DNA from: Atriophallophorus winterbourni
Lineage: Eukaryota; Platyhelminthes; Trematoda; Plagiorchiida; Microphallidae
Assembly (NCBI GenBank): GCA_013407085.1
Contig: JACCGJ010002734.1
Coordinates: 18,257-82,256 of the forward strand
Length of the DNA stretch: 64,000 nt
Reading direction: 5' to 3'
The notes beneath the pieces were generated by a model. It ran no database searches. It was given only the letters and a program-made list of their open reading frames with translations, and had not been told where the DNA came from. Positions 1 to 13,600 of the stretch are shown in pieces. Every line of letters begins with the position of its first letter. Position 1 is the stretch's first letter. The position numbers were made by a program, and so were the translations under genes.

Positions 1-1529
1 TGATTACAAATCAAATTGTTACAACGATTATCTATCATACACCGAGTTAAACTTCTGGCGCCAAAGCTGAATTTAAATATAAAAAATTTTGTTGACTGTA
101 GATATTGGGGTTATATTGAATAAATGACCATTAAGCTAACCTTAGTTGAATTATCATGCGAAAACTTCTTCATCAGATGTCATAGTTACAACAATAATCG
201 TTTTCGTTATTTGAATTATTATGAAAGAAATCACAAATTGTTTGTCAAATGTGCAAAAAAATTGCACCGATATTCAAAAATAACCAGTCTCACTTCAGTA
301 TGATTGTGATCTTCATCCCCAAATATGTTCTTTCCCCAGCATATTTGAAAATATAATTGCCAAAAAATTCCTGATATAACGCATTTTATCTGAAAATATA
401 ATTATTCGGAAACTTGTTAGTAAAAGAGACTTAAACAACCTTCTTCTTCTTCCCACGAAACATTTCTACCCAAAGAAATTACTACTTCAGCTCAAGTGTT
501 TTTTGTTGCGCCCGCGTAATTATCTAATATTTGTTCCAATACTTTTGGCAGTTGTGTGAGCTAATTTGATACAATTTCGTTACGCCCCTCCCACTTAATC
601 AATCAAAATATGTAACAAATTCTGATTAAATAACCGATTGTCATATAACAATAATACCATCAGGTTAGAACACCCTTTGTATTTACCGACAGATTTTTTT
701 TGTAATCCTGAATTAATAATTTGATGGGAAATGCATAGAGAATTGTCCTTCTAAACCACAAGGTCGAAATAACCATTGTGCATTTCAACAATCTTTACCG
801 TAAAAAGATTTCGGTGATTTTCTTGAACTAACTGTGTAAGTATGGGCTACAGAATGCTAACTTCGTCATCACTTGTTAAGTAATTATTCATGATACGTAA
901 AGTGAAACTTATTAGGTGCGGAAACTATTCAGTAGCAGACGCTGAACGTACTATCTTGCGCTCAACAAGTTCAAATGTTTGTCTGCATGTTCGATCATGT
1001 TCAAAGTTGCTTCACCAAAACACTGTATATCTTACAGTGAACGACATAACCTGTAGGCTTAAAGCAAAAAGAGTTGTACCAAATGGTCGATATGAGTTTC
1101 TAAATACATAAGTATGCCCAGTAACAAATAAATTAGTATAAAACTGGTTCAAAACATTTATCGTTTAGGATTACCTAGAATTAAATTGTGACAACCCTTA
1201 TGTAATATTTTATGCATAATTATTTTCGAAATATTACTACCTGAAATTTAAATCGTTTCAGGAAGCAAGTCAAAATTATGATGAATAAATTTTTTGATGC
1301 GATTGATATCAGTCGATTCGGCAATATCCGCCCAGAAATAATAATTTGAGAGGATTAAACAAAAATTGAAAGTTCATATCCGATAATATTCTCGCATGAA
1401 ATAATACTGAAATTTATTCGGAACGCATTCTGCTTTGATGAAACAATACCCGAAATTATATTATCGATTTCAAACTAAAAACATTCAACGTATTTGCGGA
1501 TGACATTCATGCCTTCTTGATTATAACAG
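1..1529. other. No supported feature (probable cadherin intron)
   Basis: AT-rich sequence with many stops in all frames. Nothing resembling a cadherin repeat, a retroelement protein or an RNA gene was found. It is taken as the end of an intron because the exon at 1530 begins with an acceptor. Confidence 0.5.
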
Positions 1530-1628
1530 GGTTTGGCAGAACGATTTTTTCGCGTGAACGGTAAAAATGGTTCAGTTCATATTCGTGCTCCTCTTGATCG
1601 CGAAAAGCATGAGAAATTCGATTTCAAG
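1530..1628 (+). CDS. Cadherin exon: end of an ectodomain repeat (LDRE motif)
   Basis: Thirty-three codons read in phase 0 between an acceptor ending in AACAG and a donor GTATGT. The peptide runs from GLAERFFRVNGKNGSVHI to PLDREKHEKFDFK. The LDRE(x)n block is the calcium-binding LDRE/LDYE motif late in a cadherin repeat, and it continues directly into IVATDHG of the next exon. Upstream sequence to position 1 shows no other convincing cadherin exon, so the previous exon is outside the window or was missed. Confidence 0.8.
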
Positions 1629-4600
1629 GTATGTGAATTTTTTCTAGTGTGAAATGGCCTATTTATGGTTATATATGTGTGAATTATCAAGCAATTTAAC
1701 ACATTTATCGGTTTTATTTTGGAAAATTATGTGATAAAAGATTTTCTGCTACATGCTGTTTACCTAAAGATAGTTGGATCACATTCTTTAACTTCGTTTG
1801 TGCTAGCATTATCCTACTGAGTTCAGCCCAAGTCGCATTTACAAATTCTGCATATTGTATTTGTGTCTAATTCTCTATACTAACCTGGTTAACAATGTAA
1901 CCCAACAGCATTCTGCAAAATCACTGTCATGTTCTCGCATCTTTTCAAACTAATTGAAAAATTTATCAACTGTATTGCTTCGTAGTTTAATGCGTTGCTC
2001 ACATCTCCAGCTCCAATCTCTTGAGAAAGGAATCGGCTGTGGAATGTAGATGCTGAACTTGTGAGCAACACATTACATTGTTCATCCATAAACGCCTTGA
2101 GAATTTGATCGGGAATCAATCTGTGATTCTGTGCTTGCGCATCGTGATGCGTGTGATTCGTTACCAGGGGTTACAATGCCTGAATTTGTTAACCTCTGTT
2201 AAACTGTTGCCTGGATGACTCAACACTATCTTACTTTTTCTAGCAGTTGATGATAAGCAGCCAGTATTCGGTTGTATAGCAAGTGCGGTATATGTGAGCA
2301 GCACATTACGATGGCCATTCGTGGACGTCTCAAGTGCTTCTGTTTCGGGAGTGCATCAAAGGCTTTATTCACTAGAGTTAATAGCTTACGTTAAATGTTA
2401 GTGCGTGAGTTATTAAGAATAGTTCGTTTGCGTTAGCTGAATTAAACGAGTTTGAAAACAATCTATGTACTACACTCAAATACTGTAAAAAAAATTATAC
2501 GGAATCCAATCAAATGATGAGTTCAATAAATCACAATCAGTAGTGGTTGTTAGCTCGTGGGAATTAGACAACCAAAACGTGTAATTTTACTTCCGTTTGT
2601 AAAATTTATATTCAGTTACAGTTCAAATCGCCTAAAATTATTCCAAGTTTAGTTGACCACCAACAAGAAATCCGGTTTGAATCTTTCTCATTATAGGTTA
2701 CTTCAAAATATCATTTTCTTTAGACAATGAAAGTACTTTCTTCTACATTCTTCCACTGTTTCCTGATCCTACTCTCCTTACCAGATGAGTGCAAACAGCA
2801 CGAAACCGGTCGTGGGTTGTGTGTGTGTGACAGAGATGCATGCAGATGAGCTTTTATGTTTTAATTATGTTGAATAACTCTATAACCTATAATGTACTAA
2901 CACTTTTTTCATTATTGCTAACGTTTATCAACCTCTTTTTGTAGATAGTTGCAACAGATCACGGTGTCCCAAGACTCAGCGCTCAGTGTCGCGTTCAGAT
3001 ACGAATTTTGGATGTGAATGACAACGCACCGAAATTTATCTATCCGAATCACTCCAACCATACAATTCAAGCATCGGTTCATACCAGTTTGGTAAAAACA
3101 TTTTTCTGATGTGTTCAATGATTGTTAATGCGTTTTATGTGATTGACCGTTTGAGCTTGAAGCCTGCTCCTCTTGGTGCTTTGAAGGTCAAAATATTTAT
3201 TAAATAGTAAACAACAGATTACCCAGATTCGGAACACCAGCATTTAATGTAATAAAGCGAATCGTTGATGGCAGTATGTAATCCGGATGACATTTTATTA
3301 TGTGAAAATCTCACGGAGAGTAATAAATCATATCTAGGCCCGGTAGGGTTTGGAAAAATAACATTTCCACCGGGGTAGGGGCTGACATTTAAACTGCTGC
3401 TATTAGGATGAGAAATGAAAAAAGATATAATTCTGCTAGTCATGTTCACTGTTATTTTTCCGCGTAATGACATGACAATAGTCGGACAGTGATCGTGTGA
3501 CTAATTCATCATAGCCCGACCACATTGTGAAGAATATCATATTGTTTTACCGTTGGAAATGTTAACAATGTATAAGAAATTGCTATGCTGCAAAAACCAC
3601 ATTGCACTCCCAAAGTACTGTACAATCGGTTTCTGAAATCATAGCTAACATTTGCTCTGTTTAGCATGTTTAGCACGTTTTGCAAGTAAATAATTTGCAC
3701 TTGACAGAAACCATTGAGAAACATATTTTGGTTCAGAATTAGAGATTTGATTAAAAAATCACACTTTGTTAGCGGACTCGTTAAATTTGATGATACTATC
3801 GTTGCTTAAATCGGTTAAAAATTAGTTTGAGAGATTTGTGGCAGAAAACTCTCGACATGGTTTTTGCTGGAAAGGCGTTTCCTTCACTCATAAAAAAATA
3901 TGATTTGTTCAAGGAAATATAGCAGGTTTATCAGTTTATTGATTTAATGCTTATTATGTTTATAACAGTTGTTTAGACAATCCTAACTACTAATTTGAAA
4001 TAAAAAATAAGAAAATGACTTTATTCCTGTACACGATTTTTGATCAATTAAATTAATTTCTCCACAAAAATAAGAAAAAGTGACATGTGTAAAATCATAC
4101 AAGCCTGATCCAGGCAAAGTGTCGCGCAATAAATACTGTATGTGGGCCAAAATACTATCTGGTTACTAAGGTCTAAACAGACAGGCGAATGTAATAAGAA
4201 AATGAAGTTAGAAAATTTATTGAGGAGATCTCAACATCAATTGTAAAATTGGCAGGCGCATCTTCAACTCGGAATCAGCTATTGATTGATTAGCCATGTA
4301 TCGAGCCAGGTAAGGAACAAACGAGTTTCTGAATTTAATAGTTCTTGAATAGGGAATAAAATCTTGACTATAAACAACAAGGGTCGTGCTCAGTGGATGT
4401 AAACTATCACAAGAAATGATTTCGTTGCATTTGTGAGGTTCAAAGATAAACCATAAGTGGATTACCATTGAACAATGCTTGTAATCATTTTTTCTAAAGC
4501 ATGTTAGTCGACTCGAATATTGTGGTTTAATGCAACGGCAACATCGGCGTATTTAATAGTAAGTGATGAAGGGTTACAAGAAAGATCATAAATATAAAAA

Positions 4601-7600
4601 GAAAATAAAAATAGGGACAGTATTGCACCCTGCAAGACACCATGCGGAATCCTTTTCGCACGACCTTTTAATTAGGATGCAATCATATTAAGAATGCTTG
4701 ATGGAAAACCAAATTCAGATAGTTTTTCGGGTAAGGAACTTTGTACAATACGTATAATCCAGAAAACAAAGTTTTACAGGTTTCGATTTACTGTCAATAG
4801 AACGTAAAATAAGATTCGAAAAAAACAAAGCGACATCATCTACTGTCGAACGATTTTTACCGTAGGCAAAATGATAAGTATCATGTACCTGACAACTAGA
4901 AGTAATTCATCGTAACACAATGCTTTCAAGTACTTTAAGCAACTGCGACGTGCACGCGATCGGGCTGTATTTACGAGCATCTTTCTTTGGAATCGAGGAT
5001 ATACAGATACATTTCCAACAGTCAGGCATGATTGCTGTTGCCATGCAACGAGTGTAAATGAATGTGTTAGGTACCGAAAGTAAACTAGCACATTCCTTTA
5101 TTACAAAGGTTGAGAATTTATCTGGTCCTGCAGCTTTAGAGTGTGAGACAACTACATGTGCAAAAAGGAGATACGTTAGTGATAGATGAATTGGAAAAAG
5201 AAAATGCGTACAGAAAGAAATTCTGTTGACTGTCATTATCAGCTAGTTTGGGCACGAAAGATACATTCAAGGAATTGATATCGGAAATAGATGGAGATTT
5301 CTCATTGTATTTTCCACAAATTTGCTTAGGCGCACGCCATAAGTGAGCACGGACTTTAGTGAAAAGAAGCGTATTTGAAACACCTACTCAGGTTAAATTG
5401 ACTGGAAAAATTTCGTCGTACCAGCCTTGTCCAGCACTGGCATACAAGCACAACTTTGTTTACCATTCCTCCACTGTTTCAAGCGCATGCGGATCCTGAT
5501 CTTACTGTCCCTAACTGTTGAGTGCAAACAGTACGAAAACGGTCGTGGGGTGTGTGTGATAGAAATGCATGCAAAGGAATATTTTGGTGTGTATCAAAAT
5601 TTGTCCTACATTGATAAGAAAAAAAGAGATAGCTTTAGAATTTACTAAAAAATGACATCCAATAATGTGGAGAAATTAATGTGGTGCTAGGCCAATTTGA
5701 AGGCCCCGTGTAATAGCAGCTCCTCTGCATGAACTCAAACGGGAAAAGGGTGGTTATTCTTGGTCCACTGCATAGATATTAAAGGCAGACTGCAGATCTC
5801 CAGCAAGCATAAGATATCAAATATGTTTTCAAATTATATTATGCCTGAATTTAGTCCGGTACAATTTGTATCTATTGTGTATCCATTTTCGAAAAATACT
5901 GCTTTTATGTTGCCCAATTCTTACGAATTAATGTAAATTAAACTTCAACATTTTCGAGCGATAATAATACTGAAACACTTGAGATGTGCACCGTTTACTT
6001 AAACTCAAATCACGTTGTCGCGCAAAACACACTCCCTCCAAATACGTGATGACTTCATTGAAACAAACTGTAATAAAAATCACGTAGATCGTTTTTACGA
6101 AATAGTGCATCCGTTTATGTTCTAAGCAACTCAAACGATTTAGCTGATAGATGTATATTCGCATTATTGTTGGCTTATTTTTTTAAACAATTAACTAAAA
6201 TTTCGTTATGATCGAAATTTAGGGTGCTCACATATGATTATTCAGACTTCTTTAAATTTGTTTCTTCATCATCTTTTTTAAATTTCATTTTCTCTCAAAA
6301 CGTGATTTTCTTAAATTAAAATTAAAAAAATTTATTTACAATATTGTGAATATTTGTGAACTCTTTCTCACCCGAGATTATGTTCCGCCTCTCACGTTTA
6401 AAAACATAATTTGCATGATGTCTTTGAATTCAAGCATGCGTCGGAATGATTCCGCGATAAGCGTTTCATGAACATGGACCACTAAAGCTGAGTGATATTT
6501 AAAAAAATTTGTTGAGTGTGATTCTTATGATTGTCGCGAAAAATAATTGGTTGAAAAATCCAGTTCTTTTCAAGCTACCGTGATCATTTAACAAATTATT
6601 CGACTCGATGCTGATCCACCGCAGTGGCACAGGACCTTCGACTCTCAATCATACGATCCAGTTTTACATCCCGCTAGTACTGCACAATTTAAGAAATGTG
6701 ATTATACTACGGTTGATGTCGAACGTGGATATACATCGCAAACGCACAGTGTTTCGAATGACTATACACTCCGACTCTTTAGGATCAATCACTCCCGTAG
6801 CGTTCGAAGCGATTGGCAGAACTCGGTCGATCAATATAATTTGCAACAAAGAACAGTATCTGTTTTCTTTAAAATTACCAGACATGAAACGGAAACTAAC
6901 AATATTTTGATAAATTAAGCTGCAAGATCATAGCACCCTGTTCGTTGTGGAAATCATATCACCTGTACAGCTTGATGCCTATGAAATATCAAGTAAGCAC
7001 AGGCCTAATTGAACCCAGCACACTCACAGGGAATAAAGAAATACAAACGCCCGCATGCGTTTATGCAATTCTGAGTCTACGGATGAGCATTGTGAACAGC
7101 GTTCTGGCTGTCATCAGACGGTACACAAGAAAATCATCACTGTGTTAGTTGACAATGTTCGACCGCGAAACAATTGTTTTAAATTTTAACAGAATTTTAG
7201 CAAAAATATCTTTCCAATGGAGAAACAACTATTATTACGTTTGTATCAAGAATAAAAAATAAGAAATGACAATTTGCTTCACAGAACCGATAATTGTCTC
7301 GAAATGGTTTCATGTTTTACAGCTAAACGAGTGATGTTACCTTTGGCAGAATTACAGGATAGTATATTCCAGTACAACCGACTGCTAATGATTCCGTTTC
7401 CGTTGCATTTAGAATCTACCATTAGTGAAATTGACTGCCACCGATGAAGATGAAGGTCTCAATGCACAACTCGAGTTTCATTTAGAAGGTCCATCGACGG
7501 AGCACGAACTGTTCTATTTGGACAAAAACACCGGGGAACTGAGTTTGGCGCTTACCGCCGATGTGAATAGCGTGATTGGTCTGCACGAACTAAAGTTCCG

Positions 7601-10600
7601 GGTGAGTGGCGTTGATGGAATTTCGTGTGACAAATTTATCCGATACGCTTTTCTCTACGCTGTACCTATAAACTTTTGATGTAAGACATTTAAACGTTCG
7701 TGGACGTAACTGAATATATTGGTGTGAATATATGATCAGACTTACTCTTTCAATGGTCATTCTTTACATTTAATTTTAACGAAGCGTTCACCATTGAATT
7801 TGGGAAGGATAGTTAAGATAGCATCGTGTTGTGAACGGAGTATTTTCCGATACACAGCGCGGAAGTGCAATGAATCGTAACATCGTTTTTACCTTACGAA
7901 TATAATGGAGTTCTGTACTCTAAAATGTCTTGAAATTTCGCGTTCGTTAACGGGGTAATCCCCGTTAAAAATTATTTTGAATGTCCGTTTAATGGTATTT
8001 CAAACAATCGTAAGGCGAATTATCGATCTTTCTTATTTTATGATGGTTCAAATAGAGGACAAAAAACTACAGCCAATCAAGGTGAAGTATATTAATTCGA
8101 AAAAAATAATTGCAAAACGAATGGAGCAGTCGACAAGCAAAATAAATTGACTTGCTCAAAAAGTTAGAACTTTAAAGCCACTATTGGATCAATATGGAAC
8201 AAGCAACCCGTTAATTCACATGTAGATGCAAAAAGAAATATTATGTATTTTCATGAAAAGATCTGACACGTTGAGTAGATGCTTATCGTTGGTTTTATAA
8301 ACGGGAAACGCTAGATGAGAAATTATTTTACACACAGGAAAAATTGTTAGTGTACCCTCATTTATTTGACTGGCAATTTTCTGTAACTTTTTATATTTGA
8401 GAAATCTAGGGAAATAGTGTAAATCATTTTAGAAAATTTACGATAGCCATAGCGTGTTCAACACAAATCTCCTTCATGAATGTTAGCCACTATATTGCCG
8501 CCAATATCGTAATTAAGAATAGTGGAATTTCGATAAATTACACATACTATGCTTGAATATTTACCGGATTGATAAAAATCATAGCAATCACCACATTCAG
8601 TCTGAGGTGATCAAGGCTTGGGCTTTAAAGACACTCATACATAAGATTGGTTCAATCATCCGTACGCTTAATACGTATCGGGTGCAGTTATAGCTTGAGC
8701 TTGACAAAGTAATTACAAGAGTTTCTATTTCAGAAATCTTACGAGCGAGTCAGGCTCAAGCTTTTAGGTGCATCTGCATGCTCATTGGGTGCACGAGCGA
8801 TGTAACAATGGTGTCAAAGTTCAAACGTCGTTTACGAATCACCACTATTATGAGTCATGCGGATCCTGATCATACTGTCCGTGCTAGACAATTACAAACA
8901 ACACAATTTTCCGTTATTTGTGATGTAAATGCAAGCAAATAAGAATTTTTATTCCAGCCCATCGTTTGACTCATCAAAATGAGTGTATGCACGTGGATGT
9001 AAACGTTGGTCGTGTCAATCTTATCCAGCCATATTTTCAAACTTCAAACTTGTTTTTACCATTCCTGCACTGTTTCAAAGTATAGGGCTTCTAATCCTAC
9101 CATGGCGTCTAGGTTACGTTGAAAATTCCATAACAGGATGCACAGGTTTCTGACATGAAACTCTGGAATATCCTTTTAGGTAGACGCAATGTACGGCAAC
9201 CATTATTATACACTGCGTAGCAATGTTGTCCCGGCTTGAGTTAATATGACAATTAGATACCTAGAAATTTTCTGTGGTCGTCTAAACGAGATCTTGCATG
9301 CCAACATAATACGTAGGGTGCATAGATTCGCCAACCCGCCGCATTTTACTTATCAATGAATTAAAGGGCAACTCATTTCTATGGAGTCAAACGGTATACG
9401 ATTCACATATCCCGCGTAATGCCAAACAGTCTTCAATTGGCCTAACACGCTTCCATATTTCAAGTGACACGATAACCTCCGCTAAATCATCCATATACAC
9501 CAAGAACAGATTATGTCCAAGCACCGCGTCTTGCATAACTCCAATTTTGACGTCGATTCTTCTGGAAAAAGTGCTGCCAACGCCACATTGAACGTGCCTA
9601 TCAGTAAGATAGTCCCTTATCCAATCCAACGGCATTCCTGTTATCCATATGGCCTTCGAGCTATTTTATTTAAAGGTCATGGTTGACTTGATTGAAGGCT
9701 TTAGAATTATCGATGTCGCAAGCTGTACAGCATCAACGCCATCTATTGCCTTGGTCACATCACCAGAATTAGTAAGAATTTTAGATAGACGGAAACGATT
9801 TATTCGAAAACCGCTTCGTGCTGCGATCAAAACATTTTGGTTTTATAAATAATCTCGCATGTGCCCAGTCACAATGCGCTCCATCAATTTAAAAATTACA
9901 GGAATTAGCGTTACCGGTCTAGAGTCTGTTGTATCTGAACGGCTACCACCTTTATAAGTAGGATTAATCATCCATGCTTTTTATTGCGGTGGTATTTTTT
10001 CTTTATGCAAGCTGAGATTGAACCGGAGAGAGGAGTCGTAAAAAATACGACACCTGTGAAGAATGTTCGTAGTAATTTTGTCTGCGCCAGGGAAATTCAT
10101 TTCGCTCAGTTTACAATCTTCTCGCCCAACCATGTATTCATTGACGGTTATTTCACTTAATATATCCAAATGTGGCGAATATGGTAAAACGTTGATACCC
10201 TACCTTAGGCTTAGGATTGAATACACGTTACTAAATCGTTGTTATAGCATCGGAGTTCTCAGTGAATGAATGGAGCAATAACTTTTGGGTTGTACAAAGA
10301 AGACGCCCGGTATCACGCTTGATCGCTCATTTATTATCTTGTAGAGAACCTTGTATTTTTTCCAAGTTCGTGAGCAAGTTCCTTCGTTACTGCGTGTGAT
10401 AATCTCTTAAAAGGGACATGACGTGATTCAGTATATTGAGAATCGCTTCAAATTTTCTTCCGTGTCAGGATTCTTATGAGTGGCCCAGGACTCTATCTTT
10501 TTAGATGATCTTTTCTTAGTTTTACTCCAAATAACAAACCTGTAATTACAGTAGCATTTGCGTGGAATAGAATTCATATTTTCGGCTATTTTCGAGTTAA

Positions 10601-13600
10601 AAGCATTTGGAATGTATTGTGTCATGGGGCAGGATGCATGCAATCAAAATATGGAATGTGTACATCACGTAGACTAACATTTAAAGATTAATGTTAGATT
10701 ATGAGACATCTTTGTGCTCAGTCGTTCAGCACTACATACGTAATCGAAGAAAACAATTGCGTGGTCAGTCGCTCTCAGATGTGCCCGGTATTTATGGATG
10801 GATTTAGACGTTGAAAAATTTTCGATGGTTGATCAAGGCCCCGTCTGCAAGTTGGCTGATGAAAGTGATTGTGTAGTGAAACGAGTTCCAGAAACTCCTA
10901 GAATTTATATTCAAACGAGTGCAGGAAGGGTTTTTTTTGATACAGGCCCGGGATTTTAAAATTACCCATGATCAACAATTGAGAGTCTGACGGTGTGAGT
11001 TTCATTTTAAGGATTTCATGGTGGTACCTTGATGGTAACTTTTATAAACGATTGAGAGCTAGGCTTTCTGTGATTCGAATAATGTATCATTGAACGAGTT
11101 CTGAATGATGGTGAAATGTAAGTGACGTCGTGTGCACATTCATTGCCATTTAGTGGGTTCATCAAACACCACATCGTATCAAGAATGCTGATTTCAGGAT
11201 GATTGCTTTTGTTAAACTGTACTTAATGCTCATTAGAGTAGAATGCAACACCACCGAATCATTTCGGGCGATCGCTACGGAGTAGTGAGATGTTCCGAAT
11301 CGAAAGCTTAGAACAAGTCATGCAGGAATGAAACCAGGTTTCTCGCAAAGCTCGACCTCTCACTGCGTAACATTAATAAGATCAAGCGCACATATAAATC
11401 TTCAGAGAGACCAAGGTGTATTATACTTTGTAAAGTAGATTTGTCCCGTCAATTGGATTTACTCTTTCTTTCCCATCAGGGTATGTCGGCTTCAACTAGA
11501 CAGGTCGAATCATGACAAGCTCTGAATAGATATGCGTTGAAAATGACTCCCTCTAGGCCCTCTTCAGTTCACAAGGTCAACCTTAATAGGCTTACCTTAC
11601 CTTACCTTAATATGCTTACAGGCCATAGTCCATTCCTTGAGCTCGTGTGCATGTCTCGCTGAAAAGAGGTGTACCTGTCGACTCTGGCACACTTGTATTG
11701 ATTATACGGTGAGCGGCATCGGGCTTATTTGAATGAATGGCAATGTTTGGTTTTGGGGTTTTATGGAACAGACAGCTAGGTACAGGGGTTTCCTGACTGT
11801 AGAGTTCATCTTTTTATCTGATGAGGACCACGGTAATCAAGGTACACAAGATCCATTGTTAATACACCTGGAAAATCGTTACAACACTCAGTTACTGCAG
11901 CAGTTTTCAGTGTAGAATTCTGAAGATTTTCGCCGTCTCCAGCTCTATCTATATCCGATAGAGTTGTTTTGTCATAAGCGTTTTAAGCGACTACTAAATT
12001 TTCCAAACATTCTTTTCGAAGTTCCAGCTTCACCTCTTAAAACGTATTTTGTGGTAGTCTCACTAAGTAGTTTACCTGGACGTGCACTGCTTACACAGCA
12101 AGTGCCGGAAAATCAACGAAATTAATAATCGAAACCACTTCGGGCGTGTAAGCAATATCACAGTTGACATGTACTTCAGCCAGGCAGCCAAAACTTCTAA
12201 CCCCGTGGGATCTACATCTCACACCTTGTGGCATATTTGACGCATCACGTGCATTTTTCTTTGTCTGGGACATTGAGGTCATCATTCGGGGCATTGGTAA
12301 AATCCAGTAAGTGTGATAATTCAGTGCACTTGGCGACGGGGTTTTTTTATCGATCGGTAGCTATCGGTGGAGTGAATGCGTTTGATCGAACTGATGCGAT
12401 CCAAGAGGTGAAAGGCGAACTCGTTAAGTTAAAAGTGATGCGAGTTTTGATCTCACAACATTCAAAGAACTTTCAATCGATTCAAAATGATGTGATCTTC
12501 TCAACAGTATTTGAACAAAAACGATATTCTTAATTGCCAGCGATAATACATCCAATGAAACTCGAATTACAAACTGGCATATTCCTGACGAGCGTACTTC
12601 GTGCATATTGCATAGTTTATGATGTATTATGCATAATCATTTCATTACACAGAGACAACTCATTAAATCCGTTCTTTACTTTTCATGTAATTATTACACG
12701 GTCAAAACTGAGATGCCTATCTTTGACTTCCGCGAAAATGTACTACACTTGTTTTCACTAGCCTGCGTGGTGAACGTCGCGAAGCATACTTTTCAGTAAT
12801 TATTACACGGTCAGAACTGAGATGCCTATCTTTGACTTCCGCGAAAATGTACTAAACTTGTTTTCACTAGCCTGCGTGGTGAACGTCGCGAAGCATTTTC
12901 CAGTAATCTTTCTTTATCTAAAAATAAGTCCAGATACCTGATTAGAGGGAATCATGTCAAGCATCTAGGCGCCATCATTTCCGACAACCTAACTTAGACC
13001 CATCATCTTATTTCACTAGAATTTGTTGGCTTCTTTTTTACTCTTTTTGTCTGCATTACCTTGGCATCAAATGTAAGCTGATTTCTCACTTCATATTATG
13101 TTGTATGTTATCTTAATTTCTGTACTGTTCATCGGCTGTTTTCCAGGCAATTCCTTCAAAAGAATTTGTGTTGCTCAAACGTTGTATCAGGATTGTTTCA
13201 CGTACAATCTCTGCTGCTAAAAAAGACATTCCTGGAAAGATCTTGAAGCAACATTTTTCCATTTGTGATTGACTTATAAATATTATGCTGTAAGGTAATT
13301 CTCACCCGCTTCATCGCGATCTTTTTTAAAAGTCAAGCTTCATTGAAGACTCGATCGAAACACAGGATACTGCCTTCTAGATAGACTTAATATCGGAGGT
13401 CATTGAACCCATTTGCATCAATAAACATTTGCGAAAAAACCTGTCGATTGAACCTTTAGTGTCCATTTTTCTATTCCATATCATGTGCACACATTTGTAA
13501 ATATTTGTTTATGTGTAATTTGTAGAAAATTCTTTGTTCCTAACATTAGTCTGAAATTGAAGATTCTAACGTTTCCGAATAAAGCTTTGTTCTTCCTTAT

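Noticed and set aside
6608..6910. 100-codon open frame with an overlapping antisense open frame
   Set aside because: No recognisable domain, no splice or neighbour support; lies within a cadherin intron.
7426..7601. Cadherin exon starting at the AG at 7424-7425
   Set aside because: It would place TGA in frame immediately; the upstream acceptor keeps the frame open.
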